DNA of 27,386 nt from Wandonia sp964447015 (GCA_964447015.1 CAYUQU010000042.1:1-27386); one strand, 5' to 3'; positions 15,585-22,985 are shown, counted from the stretch's first letter. Translations and numbers: made by a program. The notes: generated by a model from the sequence alone, not told the origin.

Positions 15585-17114
15585 TTAGTGTTTAAAATGG
15601 CGATTTCCGGTGAAGACCATTGCTATACCGTTTGCGTTGCAATAATCTATCGAAAGTTCATCTTTAATCGATCCACCTGGTTGTACTACCGCATTTATTC
15701 CTTCGTTGCCTGCAATTTCCACACAATCAGGGAAAGGGAAAAATGCATCTGAAGCCATCACAGCATCTTGCAAGTCAAAATTAAACGACTTAGCTTTGTG
15801 GATTGCTTGCGATAACGCATCAACTCTTGAGGTTTGTCCAGTTCCACTTGCCAAAAGTTGTTTGTTTTTAGCTAGAACGATGGTATTCGATTTTGTGTGT
15901 TTTACTAATTTGTTTGCAAATTCCAAATCTTCCATTTGTGAAGCAGTAGGAACGGTCTTTGTTTTTGAAACGAAATCTTCTTTCTTGTCAGAAATAAAAT
16001 CTTTGTCTTGTTCCAATACTCCATTCAAAATTGTTCTGAATTGGCGAGCAGGAAGTGCCACAGGTTTTTGTCTAAGGATAATTCGATTTTTCTTGCTTTG
16101 AAGCATTTCTACTGCTTCTGCATCGTATTCTGGTGCAATAACTACTTCACAAAACAAGTCGTTAATTTCAGTTGCAGTTGCTAAATCAATTTTAGTGTTC
16201 GCAATTAAAATTCCACCAAATGCCGAAACAGGATCTCCTGCCAATGCATCAGTGTATGCTTGCTTGATTGTAGAGCGTGTAGCTAAGCCACATGCGTTGT
16301 TGTGTTTTAAAATAGCAAATGTAGGATCTTCGTTTGCAAACTCGTTCATCAAGTTTACAGCTGCATCTACATCCAATAAGTTGTTGTAAGACAATTCTTT
16401 TCCGTGAAGCTTATCAAAAATGGCATCCATGTCTCCGTGGAAAATTCCTTTTTGATGTGGGTTTTCACCATAACGCAACACTTGTGACTGCTGAATGCTT
16501 TGTTTGAAAAGTTCTTTTTCTCCTGCATTAAAATAATGGAAGATATGCGTATCGTAGTGAGATGAAACGTTGAATGCATCTCTCGCAAATGATTTACGTT
16601 GATTCAATGTAGTTCCACCGTCTCCATTTTGTAGAATTTCTAAAAACTCAGCGTATTGTTCTACAGAAGGAATGATAACCACATCCGAATAGTTTTTTGC
16701 TGCAGCGCGAATAAGTGAAATTCCTCCAATATCGATTTTCTCAATTATCGAATCGTGATCAGCTCCCGAAGCTACAGTTTGCTCAAACGGATATAAATCC
16801 ACTATTACTAAGTCAATTTCAGGAATTTCAAATTCTGCAATTTGAGCTTGGTCATCTGCTAACGCACGACGGTTCAAAATACCACCAAAAACTTTTGGGT
16901 GAAGTGTTTTTACACGACCACCTAAAATGGATGGATACGATGTCAATTCTTCAACAGGAATGACATCTACTCCTAAAGATTCGATAAACGATTGAGTTCC
17001 TCCCGTAGAGTAAATAACTACTTGATTTTTAGCTAATTCTTTGATAATAGGTTCTAAACCTGTTTTGTCAAATACCGATATAAGTGCGCTTTTGATTTGC
17101 TTTGTTCCCGTCAT
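15585..17114 (-). CDS. purH: Bifunctional AICAR transformylase / IMP cyclohydrolase
   Basis: PurH carries out the last two steps of de novo purine synthesis, formylating AICAR with 10-formyl-tetrahydrofolate and closing the ring to IMP. The 509-residue protein has an N-terminal MGS-like cyclohydrolase domain (ALISVFDKTGLEPII, YSTGGTQSFIE, GGRVKTLHPKVFGGIL) and a C-terminal transformylase domain (LRYGENPHQKG, LKHNNACGLA with the catalytic Lys-His pair, DPVSAFGGI, SDAFFPFPDCVE, VQPGGSIKDE). The length is that of the family. It lies upstream of mreB on the same strand, an order common in Bacteroidota. A 151-base gap separates it from ispD upstream. Confidence 0.98.
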   Translation of the reverse strand: MTGTKQIKSALISVFDKTGLEPIIKELAKNQVVIYSTGGTQSFIESLGVDVIPVEELTSYPSILGGRVKTLHPKVFGGILNRRALADDQAQIAEFEIPEIDLVIVDLYPFEQTVASGADHDSIIEKIDIGGISLIRAAAKNYSDVVIIPSVEQYAEFLEILQNGDGGTTLNQRKSFARDAFNVSSHYDTHIFHYFNAGEKELFKQSIQQSQVLRYGENPHQKGIFHGDMDAIFDKLHGKELSYNNLLDVDAAVNLMNEFANEDPTFAILKHNNACGLATRSTIKQAYTDALAGDPVSAFGGILIANTKIDLATATEINDLFCEVVIAPEYDAEAVEMLQSKKNRIILRQKPVALPARQFRTILNGVLEQDKDFISDKKEDFVSKTKTVPTASQMEDLEFANKLVKHTKSNTIVLAKNKQLLASGTGQTSRVDALSQAIHKAKSFNFDLQDAVMASDAFFPFPDCVEIAGNEGINAVVQPGGSIKDELSIDYCNANGIAMVFTGNRHFKH

Positions 17115-17139
17115 TCTAATGGATTCTGAAATAAGGTCA

Positions 17140-17147
17140 CGAAATTA
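17140..17147 (-). promoter_or_regulatory. Putative -7 promoter box (TAATTTCG) upstream of purH
   Basis: The minus-strand TAATTTCG differs by one base from the Bacteroidota consensus TAnnTTTG and lies 25 bases before the purH ATG. No convincing -33 TTG was found. This would be the main promoter of the purH-mre block if real. Confidence 0.3.
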
Positions 17148-17265
17148 GCACATTTTGAGCGTATTTGAAAGGAAAGGGAGAAATTAAATTAGGAAATAAT
17201 TTAGACTGGAGTTTTCCTTCTTTGGCGTGTTGATACTAGGAGAATTATTGTGGTACAAACACCAG

Positions 17266-17925
17266 TTATCCCAACAAATGCTCAGCCAACTTCAAATCCT
17301 TCTGCGTAGTGATTTTCACATTCTCTTCATTCCCCTCTACCATGTGAATGGCATAACCTCTTTTTTCGACCACTGATGCGTCGTCTGTGAACGATTTGTC
17401 GTACAGTTGGTTATACGATTCAATTAAGATTTTGCGTGTAAAAACCTGTGGAGTTTGCGCTAGAAAGTAGCTTTTACGGTCTACACTCATGTTGCCGTCA
17501 TCAGTCAGTTTTCGAATGGATTGGCTTACGGGAATTACAGGAATTGCGGCGTGGTGAATTTGTGCACTCTCTATACAGCGCTGTATCGTCTCTGCACTCA
17601 CCAAAGGCCGCACACCATCGTGAATTGCAACAAGCTCTCCTGTGGCGTGGTTAATGGCATTTTTCACCGAATGAAAGCGTTCTTCTCCACCTGTTACTAC
17701 GCGATGTTTGATAGTGAAACTGTGTTCTTTGCACAGTTGATTCCAATGTGCTTCCCATTCTTCGGGTAGCGTGAGAATTAACTCAAACTCATTGTCGTAG
17801 TCGTAGAATACCTGAATAGTGTGCATAAGTACTGGACGTCCGTGGATGAGCAGGAACTGTTTGGGTACTTGACTCCCCATTCGCTTTCCAATACCTCCGG
17901 CAGTAATAATTACTGAATTTGTCAT
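17266..17925 (-). CDS. ispD: 2-C-methyl-D-erythritol 4-phosphate cytidylyltransferase
   Basis: IspD couples MEP to CTP to make CDP-methylerythritol, the third step of the non-mevalonate isoprenoid pathway. The 219-residue protein has the nucleotide-binding start VIITAGGIGKRMGSQVPKQF (Arg15 and Lys22 being the conserved catalytic pair), TGGEERFHSVKNAI, AIHDGVRPLVS (102-107 core), LAQTPQVF and FTDDASVVE, then ENVKITTQKDLKLAE. All expected motifs are present and the length is normal, without an IspF fusion. It stands between purH and queA; a strong terminator precedes it, so it probably has its own promoter. Confidence 0.97.
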   Translation of the reverse strand: MTNSVIITAGGIGKRMGSQVPKQFLLIHGRPVLMHTIQVFYDYDNEFELILTLPEEWEAHWNQLCKEHSFTIKHRVVTGGEERFHSVKNAINHATGELVAIHDGVRPLVSAETIQRCIESAQIHHAAIPVIPVSQSIRKLTDDGNMSVDRKSYFLAQTPQVFTRKILIESYNQLYDKSFTDDASVVEKRGYAIHMVEGNEENVKITTQKDLKLAEHLLG

Positions 17926-17955
17926 GATTTGTGTACTTATTTCAAGTGAATTTAC

Positions 17956-17987
17956 AAAAAAAAAGCGACCCGCCTCAGGCGGACCGC
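17956..17987 (-). terminator. Intrinsic terminator of queA
   Basis: On the minus strand a ten-base-pair stem (GCGGTCCGCC with GGCGGGTCGC) closes a three-base loop TGA and is followed by nine T. Two of the pairs are G-U wobbles on the minus strand but would be A-C mismatches if transcribed from the plus strand, which shows the orientation. It starts 25 bases after the queA stop. Confidence 0.9.
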
Positions 17988-18012
17988 GTATAAATTTTTG
18001 ATATGTTGACTG

Positions 18013-19068
18013 TTACAAGATCAGCATTGCGTCTCCGTACGAGTAGAATCTATATTTTTCTTTTATAGCTTCTTTGTACGCTTTCATCATCAATTCGTGA
18101 CCTGCAAAAGCAGAAATCATCATTAACAATGTCGAAAGTGGAGTATGGAAATTTGTAATTAAACTATCTGCGATACTAAAGTCATAAGGAGGGAAAATGA
18201 ACTTGTTTGTCCAACCATCGTATGGCTTAAGAAGACCTTCAGTTGAAACAGAAGTTTCAATTGTACGCATAGACGTAGTTCCTACCGCACACACTTTCTT
18301 TTTGTCCAGTTTTGCTTTGTTGACAATATCCGCACATTTTTCAGAAATAATGACTTGTTCTGAGTCCATTTTGTGCTTTGTCAAATCTTCAACCTCCACT
18401 GTGCGGAAAGTTCCCAAACCGATGTGAAGCGTAATTTCAGCAAAGTTAATTCCCTTGATTTCAAGTCGCTTTAACAATTCGCGTGAAAAGTGCAGTCCCG
18501 CTGTTGGTGCAGCCACAGCACCTTCTTCTTTAGCGTAAATTGTTTGGTAACGGTCTTCGTCTTGAGGAACGACATCGCGTTTGATGTATTTTGGAAGAGG
18601 AGTTTCTCCTAATTCAGTGATTTTCTTTTTAAAATCTTCGTAAGGACCGTCGAATAAAAAGCGAAGTGTACGTCCACGCGAAGTAGTGTTGTCGATAACC
18701 TCTGCCACAAGAGATTCGTCATCTCCGAAATACAATTTATTACCGATACGAATTTTACGAGCTGGATCTACCAATACATCCCAAAGTAAACTTTCGCGGT
18801 TGAGTTCTCTTAAAAGGAAAACTTCAATTTTAGCTCCAGTTTTTTCTTTATTGCCATACATTCGAGCTGGAAAAACCTTGGTGTTATTCATAATCATCAC
18901 ATCACCTTCGTTGAAATATTCAAGCACATCTTTAAATAATTTGTGCTCAATTTTTCCTGTGTCACGGTGTAGAACCATCAAGCGAGACTCATCTCTGTTT
19001 TCTACTGGATGTTCTGCGATTAACTCTTCAGGTAAATCGAACTTGAATTCGGACAGTTTCATTTTCAT
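18013..19068 (-). CDS. queA: S-adenosylmethionine:tRNA ribosyltransferase-isomerase
   Basis: QueA transfers the ribosyl part of SAM to preQ1 in tRNA to give epoxyqueuosine in the wobble position of GUN-anticodon tRNAs. The 351-residue protein shows the family motifs in order: LSEFKFDLPEELIAEHP, DVMIMNNTKVFPAR, TGAKIEVFLL, PLPKYIKR, DEDRYQTIYAKEEGAVAAPTAGLHF (only its core EGAVAAPTAGLHF matters), LHIGLGTFRTVEV and FHTPLSTLLMMISAFAG, ending YRFYSYGDAMLIL. Two ATG codons (19068 and 19062) are possible starts; the first is used. A TATCTTTG -7 box lies upstream and a terminator follows, so the gene appears monocistronic. Confidence 0.97.
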   Translation of the reverse strand: MKMKLSEFKFDLPEELIAEHPVENRDESRLMVLHRDTGKIEHKLFKDVLEYFNEGDVMIMNNTKVFPARMYGNKEKTGAKIEVFLLRELNRESLLWDVLVDPARKIRIGNKLYFGDDESLVAEVIDNTTSRGRTLRFLFDGPYEDFKKKITELGETPLPKYIKRDVVPQDEDRYQTIYAKEEGAVAAPTAGLHFSRELLKRLEIKGINFAEITLHIGLGTFRTVEVEDLTKHKMDSEQVIISEKCADIVNKAKLDKKKVCAVGTTSMRTIETSVSTEGLLKPYDGWTNKFIFPPYDFSIADSLITNFHTPLSTLLMMISAFAGHELMMKAYKEAIKEKYRFYSYGDAMLIL

Positions 19069-19097
19069 GAATCGCGTATTTTTTGTTAATTAAAACA

Positions 19098-19115
19098 ACC
19101 TCAAATCAAAGAGGT
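19098..19115 (-). promoter_or_regulatory. Small hairpin in the queA leader
   Basis: On the minus strand ACCTC-TTTGATTT-GAGGT forms a five-base-pair hairpin between the putative -7 box and the queA start, followed by TGTTTT. It does not match a preQ1 riboswitch that I can recognise. It may be chance. Confidence 0.25.
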
Positions 19116-19127
19116 CAAAAAAGTCTG

Positions 19128-19135
19128 CAAAGATA
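19128..19135 (-). promoter_or_regulatory. Putative -7 promoter box (TATCTTTG) of queA
   Basis: TATCTTTG on the minus strand is a full match to the Bacteroidota -7 consensus TAnnTTTG, 59 bases upstream of the queA start codon. The -33 TTG is not evident. Confidence 0.5.
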
Positions 19136-19234
19136 GTAAAAATTAGGATTAGTTGTTTGATAAAATTACATGTTTGTGGATAATGCGATTTTTATGTCAT
19201 TCGTTATTTGTGGAGATTTAAATATTGCGTGGTC

Positions 19235-19258
19235 TTTTATGTCACCCCTCTGGGGTTT
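19235..19258 (+). repeat. REP-like unit 1
   Basis: Head ATGTCA and stem ACCCC-TCT-GGGGT. Head has one change from the consensus. Confidence 0.75.
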
Positions 19259-19283
19259 TGGTTATTTTGTGTGGTTTTTCTAC

Positions 19284-19307
19284 TATGATGTCGCCCCGCT
19301 GGGGCTA
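19284..19307 (+). repeat. REP-like unit 2 (left arm of perfect inverted pair)
   Basis: Head ATGATGTC and stem GCCCC-GCT-GGGGC. All 24 bases are the exact reverse complement of unit 4; including the preceding eight bases, 31 of 32 positions match. Confidence 0.85.
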
Positions 19308-19388
19308 TTGGTGAAAAAGCATTGTACTGTCAGATGTCAGAAATGCATAAAATTCAGAGGCAACTATGTAAATCCCAAGGAAATTGTA

Positions 19389-19412
19389 AAGCTCCAGAGG
19401 AGCGACATCATA
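19389..19412 (-). repeat. REP-like unit 3
   Basis: On the minus strand, head ATGATGTC and stem GCTCC-TCT-GGAGC. Its first two bases are shared with the last two of unit 4, giving a head-to-tail tandem. Confidence 0.85.
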
Positions 19413-19434
19413 GCCCCAGCGGGGCGACATCATA
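19411..19434 (-). repeat. REP-like unit 4 (right arm of perfect inverted pair)
   Basis: Exact reverse complement of unit 2, with 103 bases between the two arms, the geometry of a REPIN (paired inverted REPs). Confidence 0.85.
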
Positions 19435-19461
19435 ATAGAAAAGAGAGACACCCCGCCATCC

Positions 19462-19485
19462 AAGCTCCGTAGGAGCGACATAAAA
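19462..19485 (-). repeat. REP-like unit 5
   Basis: On the minus strand, head TTTTATGTC and stem GCTCC-TAC-GGAGC. Confidence 0.8.
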
Positions 19486-19516
19486 ATTACACCCGATAAT
19501 GCGTGTTGTTGTGTGG

Positions 19517-19540
19517 TTTTATATCAACCCGATTGGGTTA
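19517..19540 (+). repeat. REP-like unit 6 (degenerate)
   Basis: Head ATATC and stem AACCC-GATT-GGGTT. The stem has changed on both sides so pairing is kept. Confidence 0.6.
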
Positions 19541-19541
19541 T

Positions 19542-19565
19542 TTTGATATCGCTTTGTTGGAGCTA
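19542..19565 (+). repeat. REP-like unit 7 (degenerate, ends at the transposase stop codon)
   Basis: Head GATATCGC with stem GCTTT-GTT-GGAGC (two G-U pairs on the plus strand). Its last three bases are the stop codon of the transposase gene on the other strand. Confidence 0.55.
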
Positions 19566-20027
19566 TAAATCAATCCATTCAAAAAGATATTTCTCATCAT
19601 ATTCGATGCCATATTTTTCCAAAAGCTGTATGTATTCATCTTTAAAGGACTTATTCTGATGATGTTTCTCTTGGTTGTTGATGTATGTGATTACCTGATC
19701 TAATTGCGATTTTGAATAAGAAAATGCGCCAAAGCCCTCTTGCCATTGAAACTTTCCTGCTACGGATCGGTTTTCATTTATCCATTTTGATGAATTTGCT
19801 TTAATATCTCGAACCAAATCAGAAATTGAAATGTTTGGCTTGATGCTAATGAGTATATGTATGTGATCTGCCATACCACCAATTGCATAAACTTTCTGCT
19901 GATTTGCGTTGACAATGCCACAAATGTATTTGTGTAGTTCGTCTTTCCAATTGGCATTGATGAGGTTTTGCCTGCCTTTTACTGAAAACACAATCTGAAT
20001 ATAAATTTGTGAAAATGTGTTTGCCAT
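19563..20027 (-). CDS. IS200-like (HUH/Y1) transposase, RAYT-like
   Basis: The 154-residue protein is a single-domain Y1 transposase of the IS200/IS605 TnpA type. These enzymes cut and join single-stranded DNA next to short hairpins. The HUH motif is His55-Ile-His57 in GMADHIHILI, and the likely nucleophile is Tyr115 in QVITYINNQEKHH; GKFQWQEGFGAFSYSKSQ is the conserved strand-turn region of this group. All catalytic residues are intact and there is no frameshift. No tnpB accompanies it. The adjacent array of REP-like hairpins, on its 3' side and touching its stop codon, fits a RAYT-like role (transposase tied to REP units) or an IS200 copy with flanking degenerate ends. It starts 12 bases after a small lipoprotein gene. 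Confidence 0.93.
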   Translation of the reverse strand: MANTFSQIYIQIVFSVKGRQNLINANWKDELHKYICGIVNANQQKVYAIGGMADHIHILISIKPNISISDLVRDIKANSSKWINENRSVAGKFQWQEGFGAFSYSKSQLDQVITYINNQEKHHQNKSFKDEYIQLLEKYGIEYDEKYLFEWIDL

Positions 20028-20039
20028 AATTTTTGGGTT

Positions 20040-20336
20040 TTATTTAGCACTAATTATTGTATCATATTCGTTTTCACTTTGGTCGAAACGTTCAATTGGT
20101 TCCCATTTATTGATAATTTCATTCACATCATTACCGATTGAATCAAGTGAAGTTTTAGATTTCTTAGTCAGATTGTCTAATTTCTCAGTGGTTGAGATTA
20201 ATTCGTTTGTTGAACTATCCACGCTTTGAATGTGTGTTTTTTCTGAGGTTTTTGGCTTTTCGGGCTCTTTGTTGGGGGTGCAGGAGAATAGTGTAAATCC
20301 TATTGAGATGTATATGATGATGGTTGTTGGTTTCAT
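20040..20336 (-). CDS. Small lipoprotein of unknown function
   Basis: The 98-residue product begins with a lipoprotein signal (MKPTTIIIYISIGFTLFSC, Cys19), then a Pro/Lys/Glu-rich linker (NKEPEKPKTSEK) and a polar, probably helical region (about residues 42-75) with spaced leucine and isoleucine that could form a coiled coil. I do not recognise a family. It lies between a larger lipoprotein gene and the transposase on the same strand. Base composition is low in GC. It may be an accessory gene of recent arrival; no function is proposed. Confidence 0.65.
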   Translation of the reverse strand: MKPTTIIIYISIGFTLFSCTPNKEPEKPKTSEKTHIQSVDSSTNELISTTEKLDNLTKKSKTSLDSIGNDVNEIINKWEPIERFDQSENEYDTIISAK

Positions 20337-20401
20337 TATTTTATTTCAAAATCAATGAACTTAAAAATACAAAAAATGTTGTTTGAACAAGACTATTTTT
20401 C

Positions 20402-21433
20402 CTATTTCACAACACCGCTCTCTTCAATAAATAGTTTTTTAACTGTGCTGTTTTTCAATTCTAAACTATCACCAAAACAATCCCCTGAATACTCGTTTGT
20501 GAGTATCGATAGATCTAAGCGTTTTGATATTTCACAAGTTGTTATGGTTTCATAAGCGCATTCACTTGTGTATTCAGCGATAGTTGTTTTACTCAGCAAG
20601 ATTCCATCATTTGAAAATATATACAAAATGTAATAGTCTTCAATGCCACCAGCTAACCCCTGTTCCTTTACTACAAGACCAATTTTAGATTCGGAAACAT
20701 TGAATTTCATTATTGCAAAGTGTGTGTATGGGTAGTCCATTTGTGTATTTTCAATTATTTCTTTATCAATAAAAGGGTTGTAAATACTATCTAATTTAGT
20801 GTCGATTATCACGTTTTCAGTTAAGAAATCTTTGTTAATTGAAAACGGCAATTGAGTAGACTTGAACTCATCTAGATAGGTATGAAACAAATTTATGTCA
20901 ATTGGATTAACAACTTTTTTAAAAACACCTGGTGCTAAGTCGGTATTAGTAATTTTAAGCACACAGTTGTTTTCTAAAATCGATAAATGTGGAATAATTT
21001 CAATATCTGAATCAACTCTAATTATATTTTTATTTTCAAAATGACACGGATTCATAGAGTTAAAATGGCCGTTAAAATAATACGCCTCATATGTATAGTT
21101 GGTATCTTTTCCTTCTATTGTACTGATAAAAAAGCAAAGCCATTTCTTTTCCCCTTTGAAATGTGAATAGGGGTTGTTACTAACTTTTGGGATGAATGAA
21201 ATTCCTCGAATCAAAGAATCATTATGACTCCAAATAATATCTAGAAGTGATTCTTTGAATGTTAACAGACACTCATTATCCAAAACTTGTACTTCGTTGT
21301 CAAAATCTATAAAAGAAGATATTTTGCTTTTTTTGAAATGTGAAATTGTGTCCTCTTTCTCATTGATAGAATTAGTACAGCCCAACGATAAAATTAAAAT
21401 GAGACTAATAAATACAGTTGCTTTGTTTTTCAT
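20402..21433 (-). CDS. Lipoprotein of unknown function
   Basis: The product of about 343 residues begins with a lipoprotein signal (KNKATVFISLILILSLGC). The remainder has no motif that I can name; it is rich in Asn, Ile and Lys, has several paired cysteines (SECAYETITTC near residue 295 and DCFGD near 320) and a beta-rich pattern YYILYIFSNDGILLSKTTI. A second ATG three bases upstream (21436) is an equally possible start. It follows truB by about 15-18 bases and could be read from the same transcript, yet its AT-rich composition differs from that operon and suggests later insertion. Confidence 0.7.
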   Translation of the reverse strand: MKNKATVFISLILILSLGCTNSINEKEDTISHFKKSKISSFIDFDNEVQVLDNECLLTFKESLLDIIWSHNDSLIRGISFIPKVSNNPYSHFKGEKKWLCFFISTIEGKDTNYTYEAYYFNGHFNSMNPCHFENKNIIRVDSDIEIIPHLSILENNCVLKITNTDLAPGVFKKVVNPIDINLFHTYLDEFKSTQLPFSINKDFLTENVIIDTKLDSIYNPFIDKEIIENTQMDYPYTHFAIMKFNVSESKIGLVVKEQGLAGGIEDYYILYIFSNDGILLSKTTIAEYTSECAYETITTCEISKRLDLSILTNEYSGDCFGDSLELKNSTVKKLFIEESGVVK

Positions 21434-21451
21434 CAAATGATTATTTAACCA

Positions 21452-22180
21452 TCACTTAACAGCTTCCTTCACCCCCTCACAACCATCAATAACCTCAATC
21501 CATTCTTCCACACTTTTCGCTACATCCACATTGTTTTCACCTGAACGCGTTCTGCGGAGTTCAATTAGTGTGCCTAGGGAGTTTACGGCTTTTCCGAAGT
21601 CGGAGGCGATGCTGCGGATGTAGGTGCCTTTTGAGCAGACAATTCGGAAATGAATGTTTGGGAAATTTGTGGCATCGATGTCAAATTCATCGATAGTGAC
21701 GGTGTTTTGCTTCATCTCTACGTCTTTTCCAGCGCGAGCTAAATCGTAGGCTTTTTTTCCGTCAATTTTTTTTGCGCTGAAAATGGGGGGAGTTTGGAGC
21801 TGTTCTCCTATGAAGGTTTTACGTGCTTCTTCCATCATTTCGGGAGTGATGTGCTCGGTTGGGGTGGTTTGGTCAAACTCGGTTTCGAGGTCAAAAGAAG
21901 GGGTGGACTTGCCTAAGAGAATGGTTCCCGTGTATTCTTTCTTGTCGGCCATTAATTCATCAATTCTCTTGGTGAATTTGCCTGTACAGATGATCAGCAA
22001 ACCTGTGGCTAAAGGATCTAACGTACCAGCATGTCCAACTTTAATTTTTTTAACGCCAAGCTTGTTTTTTATGTGCCAGCGGAGTTTGTTAACCACATCA
22101 AATGATGTCCAGTTAAGTGGTTTGTCTACAAGCAGAATTTCTCCTTTTTGGAAATCGAAAGATGTGTTTGTTTCCGTCAA
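21452..22180 (-). CDS. truB: tRNA pseudouridine-55 synthase
   Basis: TruB makes pseudouridine 55 in the T-loop of tRNAs. The 242-residue protein starts GEILLVDKPLNWTSFDVV, has the catalytic HAGTLDPLATG (Asp55), KEYTGTILLGKSTPSFDLET, TPPIFSAKKIDGKKAYDLAR and the second-half CSKGTYIRSIASDFG, then LRRTRSG. The C-terminal PUA domain is short or absent. The start is TTG at 22180: the only ATG codons downstream lie after the catalytic loop, and an in-frame stop occurs shortly upstream. It follows uppP by four bases in the ftsX-DUF3098-uppP-truB operon. Confidence 0.96.
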   Translation of the reverse strand: MTETNTSFDFQKGEILLVDKPLNWTSFDVVNKLRWHIKNKLGVKKIKVGHAGTLDPLATGLLIICTGKFTKRIDELMADKKEYTGTILLGKSTPSFDLETEFDQTTPTEHITPEMMEEARKTFIGEQLQTPPIFSAKKIDGKKAYDLARAGKDVEMKQNTVTIDEFDIDATNFPNIHFRIVCSKGTYIRSIASDFGKAVNSLGTLIELRRTRSGENNVDVAKSVEEWIEVIDGCEGVKEAVK

Positions 22181-22184
22181 AATA

Positions 22185-22976
22185 CTAAATAATACTCAAA
22201 ATGATACTTAATATTCCAACTGCAAAACAGTAGTAACTGAAATATTTTAATTTACTTTTCTTTACCAAGCTAATCATCCAAGTGCAAGCGAAAATACCCA
22301 CTACAAATGCGGCAATAAATCCTGCGATTAGCGGAGTGATAGATGTGGTTTCTTCTGCAAATTTGGGGTCAATCATATCTTTCGCCATTTTGCCTAGAAT
22401 AAGTGGGATGACCATGAGGAAAGAAAAGCGCGCTGCTTTTGATTTATCAATTCCCAATAACACTGAAGTTGCAATTGTAGCTCCTGATCTTGAAATTCCA
22501 GGAAGGATGGCAATAGCTTGTGCAATACCAATTACAATTGAAGATTTGAATGAAACTTCTTTTGTTGTACTAGTGGCCCTGTCGGCTAAAAAAAGCAGAA
22601 GACCTGTCATTGCCAACATCGCTCCAACAAGTAATATCTGTCCACTAAAAAGGGACTCGATTTCTTCGTTAAAGAGCACACCGATTACAGCAGCAGGAAT
22701 CATTGACAAAACTATTTTCACGGAATATAAAAACTGTTCATTAATTTTGAACTGAAAAAGTCCACGAAAAATTTCAGCTAAATCTTTTCTAAAAACAACG
22801 ATAGTGCTCAAAGCCGTTGCAGCGTGAACAACCACAGTGAATTTCATACTTTCCGAAGCAGACGTTTCACTGCCAAATAACGCTTTTCCAATTTCGAGAT
22901 GTCCTGAACTACTTACGGGTAAAAACTCCGTCAGACCTTGAATGATTCCAAGGATGATCGCTTCAATTAATGACAT
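22185..22976 (-). CDS. uppP: Undecaprenyl-diphosphate phosphatase
   Basis: UppP (BacA family) dephosphorylates undecaprenyl diphosphate so the lipid carrier can be reused for peptidoglycan and other envelope polymers; it also underlies bacitracin tolerance. The 263-residue protein has about eight membrane helices and both catalytic motifs: IQGLTEFLPVSSSGHLEIG near residues 13-31 and ILPGISRSGATIATS near 157-171. It lies nine bases after the DUF3098 gene and four before truB. Confidence 0.97.
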   Translation of the reverse strand: MSLIEAIILGIIQGLTEFLPVSSSGHLEIGKALFGSETSASESMKFTVVVHAATALSTIVVFRKDLAEIFRGLFQFKINEQFLYSVKIVLSMIPAAVIGVLFNEEIESLFSGQILLVGAMLAMTGLLLFLADRATSTTKEVSFKSSIVIGIAQAIAILPGISRSGATIATSVLLGIDKSKAARFSFLMVIPLILGKMAKDMIDPKFAEETTSITPLIAGFIAAFVVGIFACTWMISLVKKSKLKYFSYYCFAVGILSIILSII

Positions 22977-22985
22977 GGGGGGTCG

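Larger units (their letters stand above)
19235..19565. repeat. Array of seven REP-like hairpin units next to an IS200-like transposase
   Basis: The gene-free stretch 19069-19562 (494 bases) is dominated by seven related 24-base units with the consensus ATGTCGCYCCNNNGGRGC. Orientation along the window is plus, plus, minus, minus, minus, plus, plus. Each unit has a short GC stem with a three- or four-base loop; stem bases vary in pairs (CCCC/GGGG, CTCC/GGAG, ACCC/GGGT), showing that pairing rather than sequence is kept, while the ATGTCG head is nearly constant. The last unit ends exactly on the transposase stop codon. This matches the layout of REP sequences mobilised or maintained by RAYT-type transposases. 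Individual units are listed separately. Confidence 0.85.

Noticed and set aside
15706..16101. 131-codon plus-strand open frame antisense to purH
   Set aside because: PurH motifs are intact in the opposite frame, so this is a shadow.
19069..19135. preQ1 riboswitch upstream of queA
   Set aside because: Only a five-base-pair hairpin is seen; no preQ1-type pseudoknot sequence could be recognised, and queA itself is not the usual target.
19170..19472. Plus-strand open frame of about 100 codons through the repeat region
   Set aside because: It runs across the REP-like hairpins, its translation has no recognisable fold or signal, and no start signal precedes it.
19235..19565. Possible CRISPR array
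   Set aside because: Units are hairpins in both orientations at irregular spacing with variable stems, without uniform direct repeats or spacers, and no cas genes are nearby.
19563..20027. Complete IS605-type element
   Set aside because: No tnpB gene and no clear left and right ends could be identified around the transposase.
21783..22211. 142-codon plus-strand open frame antisense to truB
   Set aside because: Mirror of the TruB coding pattern; no independent support.
22282..22755. 157-codon plus-strand open frame antisense to uppP
   Set aside because: UppP on the minus strand has all catalytic motifs; the antisense translation has none.
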